Shown: one piece after another, positions 14,001 through 16,279 of the stretch
Numbering within the stretch: the first letter of the stretch is position 1
Layout of the letters: each line of letters starts with the position of its first letter
From: JAWLCQ01 sp041687095
GTDB taxonomy: Bacteria; Planctomycetota; Phycisphaerae; SM23-33
Length of the DNA stretch: 16,279 nucleotides
NCBI GenBank assembly: GCA_041687095.1
Contig: JAWLCQ010000106.1
Location: forward strand, 1-16,279
Reading direction: 5' to 3'
Program-made: the position numbers and the translations under genes
The notes under the pieces: model-generated
The model's input: the letters and a program-made list of their open reading frames with translations, nothing else
Databases searched by the model: none
What the model was told of the DNA's origin: nothing

Positions 14001-14969
14001 CTGCAGGAGGCCAAGCAATACGACCTCGCCGCGAACCTGCTGGCGGAGTGGCTCGACGCCCCGCCGATCCCCGACGCCCCCCTCGCGACGGACGCGGCCA
14101 CCCAGCCCACGACGCAGCCCACCAGCCGGCCCGCGACCCGGCCCGCGGCCGAGGCGGACGCCCCCGCCACGCCGCCCGCCGCGGCGGCGACCCAGCCCGC
14201 CAGCGCCCCCGCCACACAAGCCGCCACGCAGCCCGCGACGCAGCCCGCGACGCAGCCCGCCGCCCCGCCCGCGGCCGAGGCGGTGACGCTCGACGACGAC
14301 GAGCGGATGGCCATGACGTTGCAGCTCATCCACCTGCTGCTCGATGCGCACCGCCCCGACGACGCCCTCTGCCGCGTGGACGCGCTGCTCCAGGGGCGGG
14401 CGGACGACCCGGACCTCCTGTCCCTCCGCGCGACCGTGCTGACGGAGATGAAGCGGATCGACGACGCCATCGCCGCCCTCGAAGCGGCCTACAAGCTCGC
14501 CGCCGGGGTCGAGGCGGTGGGCCCGGCGAACAACCTCGCGTACATGTACGCCGAGGCCGGCCGCGACCTCGACAAGGCCCTCACCCTCGCCGAGCAGGCC
14601 ACGCGGCCGAGCGTCCGCGAGAGCGAGCCCGCCTACATCGACACGCTGGCGTGGGTGTACTACAAGCAGGGCCGCCTCGACCGCGCCGGGCGGATCCTCG
14701 TGGACCTGCTGGTCCGCATCGACGACACCGCCGACGCGCATCCCGTGATGTACGACCACGCGGGCGACGCGCTGTACCGCCTGGGGTGGACGGAGCAGGC
14801 GGTGAAGCACTGGCGCAAGGCGGCGGAGGCGGCGGAGGCGGTGGGCCCGACGTTCCTGGAGATCCAGGGGATCCTGGACAACGCGCCCCGGAAGATCGAG
14901 GCGGTCGAGGCGGGCCGGCCCGCCCCGGTCGCCCCGCTGGGCGAGGGCGTGAACGAAGCGAAGCAGTAA
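11076..14969 (+). CDS. Large exported tetratricopeptide-repeat protein
   Basis: The 1297-aa product has a basic N-terminus and hydrophobic stretch (IRTAIVGTLAGAAIAVSAAA, about 27-46), read as a signal peptide or anchor, so it probably acts in the periplasm or at the cell surface. A Pro/Ala/Ser/Gln linker (about 53-80) leads to an array of perhaps fifteen or more TPR-like units, for example RDFARAVSLFDRARDYDP, ALGMAYLALGDPGRAEDHL, and in the C-terminus NNLAYMYAEAGRDLDKAL, YIDTLAWVYYKQGRLDRAG and YDHAGDALYRLGWTEQAV. A second low-complexity linker (about 1005-1070) with TQPATQPA repeats splits the array; its DNA has a perfect 12-bp period at 14226-14261. TPRs mediate protein-protein contacts; the partner is unknown. 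AGGA (11065-11068) precedes the ATG. It begins 15 nt after hisG and ends 34 nt before yebC. Confidence 0.85.
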   Translation: MKQAAAARDRRPPAPSRLRRLPAPGRIRTAIVGTLAGAAIAVSAAARPAGAGPTSAPASQPASQPAPAPAPPGPTTRSADGQQVPRALVPLDALQPEVKRPVNIGDPPPLPQQAEPFVAGAHAAMQRRDFARAVSLFDRARDYDPTHPLVRRALGMAYLALGDPGRAEDHLRFAVDARPDDLEGQLLLGALARRNRQPDKALLHLRRALKTSAADPAEPLAAEALLQLAQLLQESGYATAALEAYERLTEWLNKHAAAYAPRPSLQPFVLRPEMLLTRRGSLLLQLDRPADAAELFRRSYRLNRTDPETAALLLDALLRTEQPDAARRFLRELAAERAQRDQVPALVRRTVDATGDPNLPLEIFRSVAARQTDEQLGVALAQLAEQLGRREQAAEILAALVDAMPESPTAVRQLAVFHAGAGQPEKALRAIARVIAARPASADALLDGIDRVAASDLPEGFLDQFAQTADADESEQRFALHYVAARAAHHQAPALAAQQYRKALEANGDFLPAAGGLLDVHLAADRFDAAAEVLKSLPDPAAQTAYGQYLRGRLALAEGRTGDARTALERARELDKQHVPTLVLLAELHERSDQLAQAGERLRDALALQPDDLGLRRRLFDLYLRAGLTAQAGELVREYQEAHPTDLAGQLLRVRLLLRTDQAVHARTLLDLLQTKYPDNEEVGLLAMMAQVQDDLLPTREAFEAQVERIQRYRQAHPDDPDARDLLVAAYNRVGLYDQAADVMKEAYEKAPDRPGMADAYYFTLLRTRRYADLAALIRRQIEQRPDEERLRHALALVLLELDEPDAAAEQIRTWIRQTQDPDEQWQWRAQLLRVYEKANQHEKLLKVLDEMKETAADRGRIDALRSLRVQVLVKLGRTDDARALVREWLGERGDDPVPVQAMLEALHEGKQYDLALTLLEEWMQGPEEVALTARRYRLITLTRAARPQDAIDFARRWLRTADEPAQVRRLLLAGLQEAKQYDLAANLLAEWLDAPPIPDAPLATDAATQPTTQPTSRPATRPAAEADAPATPPAAAATQPASAPATQAATQPATQPATQPAAPPAAEAVTLDDDERMAMTLQLIHLLLDAHRPDDALCRVDALLQGRADDPDLLSLRATVLTEMKRIDDAIAALEAAYKLAAGVEAVGPANNLAYMYAEAGRDLDKALTLAEQATRPSVRESEPAYIDTLAWVYYKQGRLDRAGRILVDLLVRIDDTADAHPVMYDHAGDALYRLGWTEQAVKHWRKAAEAAEAVGPTFLEIQGILDNAPRKIEAVEAGRPAPVAPLGEGVNEAKQ
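14226..14261 (+). repeat. 12-bp tandem repeat coding for TQPA
   Basis: Three consecutive units of ACGCAGCCCGC(G/C) encode the TQPA linker in the TPR protein. The period is a multiple of three, so copy-number changes would keep the frame and only change linker length. Confidence 0.8.
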
Positions 14970-15003
14970 GAGCCCCCCGGGGCCCAACGACGGAGACGTA
15001 CCC

Positions 15004-15753
15004 ATGGCAGGACATTCTCACTGGGCGAAGATCAAGCGGGCCAAGGCGTCCACCGACGCCAAGCGCGGACGGGTGTGGAGCAAGCTGGCGCGGCGGATCA
15101 TCGTCGCCGCCCGCGGGGGGGGCGACCCCAACGACAACCTCGCCCTCCGCTACGCCATCGACGAGGCCCGCGCCGCCAACATGCCCAACGACACCATCGA
15201 CCGGGCCATCAAGAAGGGCACCGGCGAACTGGGCGGGGTGAACTACGAGGAGGTCATGTACGAGGGGTACGGGCCCGCCGGGGTCGCCTTCATGGTCGAG
15301 AGCCTCACCGACAACCGCAACCGCACCGCCCCCGAGATGCGGAAGATCTTCGAACGCGCCGGCGGCCAGCTCGGGGCGTCCAACTGCGTCGCCTGGATGT
15401 TCGCCAAAAAGGGCACCTTCGTCGTCTCCAACGAGCAGACCGACGAGGACGCCCTCATGGAACTCGCCCTGGAGGCCGGGGCCGAGGACGTCACCGCCGA
15501 GGACGACCTCTTCGAGGTCACCTGCGACCCGGCGGCCTACAACGCCGTCAAAGCCGCCCTCGCCGACGCCGGCATCGAGACCATCTCCGCCGAGATCGCC
15601 ATGGTCCCCGCCAACCGCGTCAGCGTCGACGTCGACAAGGCCCGCCAGGTGATGGGCCTCATGGAGTCCCTCGAGGACCACGACGACGTCCAGAACGTCT
15701 ACGCCAACTTCGACATCCCCGAGGAGATCCTCGAGGAGGCGACGAAGGCCTGA
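15004..15753 (+). CDS. yebC: YebC/PmpR/TACO1 family protein
   Basis: The 249-aa product begins MAGHSHWAKIKRAKASTDAK, the hallmark of the family, with LARRIIVAARGGGDPNDN, NMPNDTIDRAIKKGTGE, YEGYGPAGVAFMVESLTDNRNRTAPEMR and a conserved third domain ending NVYANFDIPEE. Members have been called transcriptional regulators (PmpR), but mitochondrial TACO1 and bacterial YebC have been linked to relief of ribosome stalling on proline-rich sequences. That second role would suit a genome encoding proteins as proline-rich as the IF-2 and TPR linkers seen here; this link is inference. GGAGA (14992-14996) precedes the ATG. It is the last complete gene of the cluster; no T-run terminator follows. Confidence 0.96.
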   Translation: MAGHSHWAKIKRAKASTDAKRGRVWSKLARRIIVAARGGGDPNDNLALRYAIDEARAANMPNDTIDRAIKKGTGELGGVNYEEVMYEGYGPAGVAFMVESLTDNRNRTAPEMRKIFERAGGQLGASNCVAWMFAKKGTFVVSNEQTDEDALMELALEAGAEDVTAEDDLFEVTCDPAAYNAVKAALADAGIETISAEIAMVPANRVSVDVDKARQVMGLMESLEDHDDVQNVYANFDIPEEILEEATKA

Positions 15754-15805
15754 GCGGCCTGCACGTCGACTCCCCCGCGGGCGCCAGGGCTGGAGCGCGT
15801 GCGTT

Positions 15806-15840
15806 GGGGGTCAGGAGACCTCGTTGTTCCACACATCTCG
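15806..15840 (-). repeat. Dispersed repeat, copy 2 (inverted)
   Basis: Read on the - strand it starts CCGAGATGTGTGGAACAACG and continues AGGTC, TCCTGACC, CCC. It matches the 420-455 copy with one mismatch in the first 25 bases, but its 12-bp core is GGTCTCCTGACC instead of GGTCAGGAGACC, its reverse complement. Its left edge on the - strand coincides with the point where the flavoprotein fragment loses similarity. Confidence 0.7.
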
Positions 15841-16044
15841 GTGGGGGGAGTCGGCGCCTTCGATGGGCGGGCGGACGGGGGCGGCCCCGGGGCTGAGGAC
15901 GAGGTCGTCGTAGCGTTCGGTTACCTCGTCGCCGGTCTGGAGGTTGCGGACGAGGAGGGTCTTGGCCTCGCGGTCGATCCGCAGGACCTCGTGACGGGTG
16001 CGGACGTCGATGCGGAACCGCCGGGGACGGTCGTACCGACCGCC
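15841..16044 (-). pseudogene. Fragment of a CoA-disulfide-reductase-type flavoprotein
   Basis: Reading the - strand in one frame gives RFRIDVRTRHEVLRIDREAK, then TLLVRNLQTGDEV, TERYDDLVLSPGAAPVRPPI and EGADSPH. This matches the N-terminal FAD-domain region (roughly residues 65-125) of pyridine nucleotide-disulfide oxidoreductases of the CoA-disulfide reductase/NADH oxidase group, with the typical YD-LVLSPGA-P--PPI motif. The frame has no dinucleotide-binding start (GxGxxG) before it and no NAD or dimerisation domain after it. It stops exactly at the dispersed repeat on one side and near the palindromic element on the other. It is a remnant of about 65 codons, not a functional gene. The ArsR gene end upstream on the same strand fits a former regulator-flavoprotein operon. 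Confidence 0.75.
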
Positions 16045-16051
16045 GGTGCAG

Positions 16052-16170
16052 CACTGTCTCAGAATTCACCGCAAAGCCCGCAAAGAGGGAGTGGAGTCGC
16101 CTCGATTCACGCCCAATCTCCTTTGCGCTCTTTGCGTTCTTCGCGGTGGCGTTGGGGTCTTGAAACAGTC
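16052..16170. mobile_element. Palindromic MITE-like element between ArsR gene and flavoprotein remnant
   Basis: The outer inverted repeat is ACTGTCTCA (16053-16061) against TGAAACAGT (16161-16169), with one mismatch. The inner arms are CACCGCAAAGCCCGCAAAGA and following GGGAG (16067-16091), and, inverted, CTCCTTTGCGCTCTTTGCG through GGTG (16118-16148), built on repeated CGCAAAG. No target-site duplication or transposase is evident. CGCAAAG-type palindromes occur as dispersed repeats in several bacterial genomes, by general knowledge. It sits one base beyond the ArsR gene stop. Confidence 0.6.
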
Positions 16171-16171
16171 T

Positions 16172-16279
16172 CTACGCATGCTCGCTTCCGCACGTCTTGC
16201 GGATGCAGTTGAGCAGCCCGGGCAGGCGCGGGTTGGCGATGGCGTAGTACACCGTCCGCCCGTCGCGCTCGCTGGCGAG
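16172..16279 (-). CDS. ArsR-family regulator, C-terminal end (partial)
   Basis: The last 35 residues before the stop, LASERDGRTVYYAIANPRLP followed by GLLNCIRKTCGSEHA, match the wing and final helix of ArsR/SmtB winged-helix repressors (R-x-GR-x-VYY-x-h-x-x-P). The rest lies beyond the window edge. Two cysteines in the final helix (NCIRKTC) could take part in metal, metalloid or persulfide sensing as in some members, but the partner cysteines cannot be seen. The downstream flavoprotein remnant suggests a sulfur-stress type operon; this is inference. Confidence 0.75.
   Translation of the reverse strand, partial: LASERDGRTVYYAIANPRLPGLLNCIRKTCGSEHA

Noticed and set aside
9747..15005. Very long open frame on the - strand opposite hisG and the TPR gene
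   Set aside because: Its translation is Gly/Val/Leu/Glu-rich without domains. It mirrors the codon bias of the + strand genes, a common artefact in high-GC DNA.
15659..16069. 136-codon open frame on the - strand over the flavoprotein remnant
   Set aside because: It is Arg/Pro-rich and out of frame with the recognisable flavoprotein translation, which occupies another frame of the same strand.

Overview
The window is GC-rich, bacterial, and reads as a housekeeping transcription/translation cluster set between repeat-rich accessory DNA. All complete genes are on the + strand. GC content, signal-peptide TPR proteins with Gln-Pro-Ala-Thr linkers, STN-like repeat proteins and abundant palindromic intergenic repeats suggest a planctomycete, possibly of the class Phycisphaerae. 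This is inferred from style only; there is no rRNA in the window.

Left accessory part (1-4038). Nested inverted repeats (52-338) and one copy of a dispersed repeat (420-455) precede a membrane-anchored HEAT/STN-like repeat protein (590-2200). A MITE-like palindrome (2204-2367) is followed by a complete VapBC-type toxin-antitoxin pair (2493-3159). The 870 bp after it contain palindromes and a GGTTCCT-rich repeat. Next comes the most interesting non-coding segment: a near-consensus sigma-70 promoter (3569-3596), about 365 nt of dense stem-loop potential, and an intrinsic terminator (3942-3968) ending 70 nt before the nusA start. It is either an independent structured RNA or an attenuated nusA leader. 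I could not assign it to a known RNA family.

Core cluster (4039-15753). The order is nusA, infB, ylxP (DUF503), rbfA, an endonuclease III-like HhH protein with a histone H1-like tail, hisG (long form), a very large secreted TPR protein and yebC. The nusA-infB-ylxP-rbfA order is the classic nusA operon of many bacteria, but rimP, ylxR and ylxQ are absent. From rbfA onward the spacing is tight (a 4-nt overlap, then 17, 15 and 34 nt), so these genes are probably co-transcribed. Transcription elongation/termination (NusA), initiation (IF-2), 30S maturation (RbfA) and translation quality control (YebC) are thus linked to histidine biosynthesis and two planctomycete-style proteins.

Right accessory part (15754-16279). 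A second, inverted copy of the 420-455 repeat abuts a gene fragment on the - strand that reads as part of a CoA-disulfide-reductase-type flavoprotein. A roughly 120-bp palindromic element separates the fragment from the 3' end of an ArsR-family regulator that runs off the window. This looks like an ArsR-flavoprotein operon whose second gene was destroyed by repeat-mediated rearrangement.
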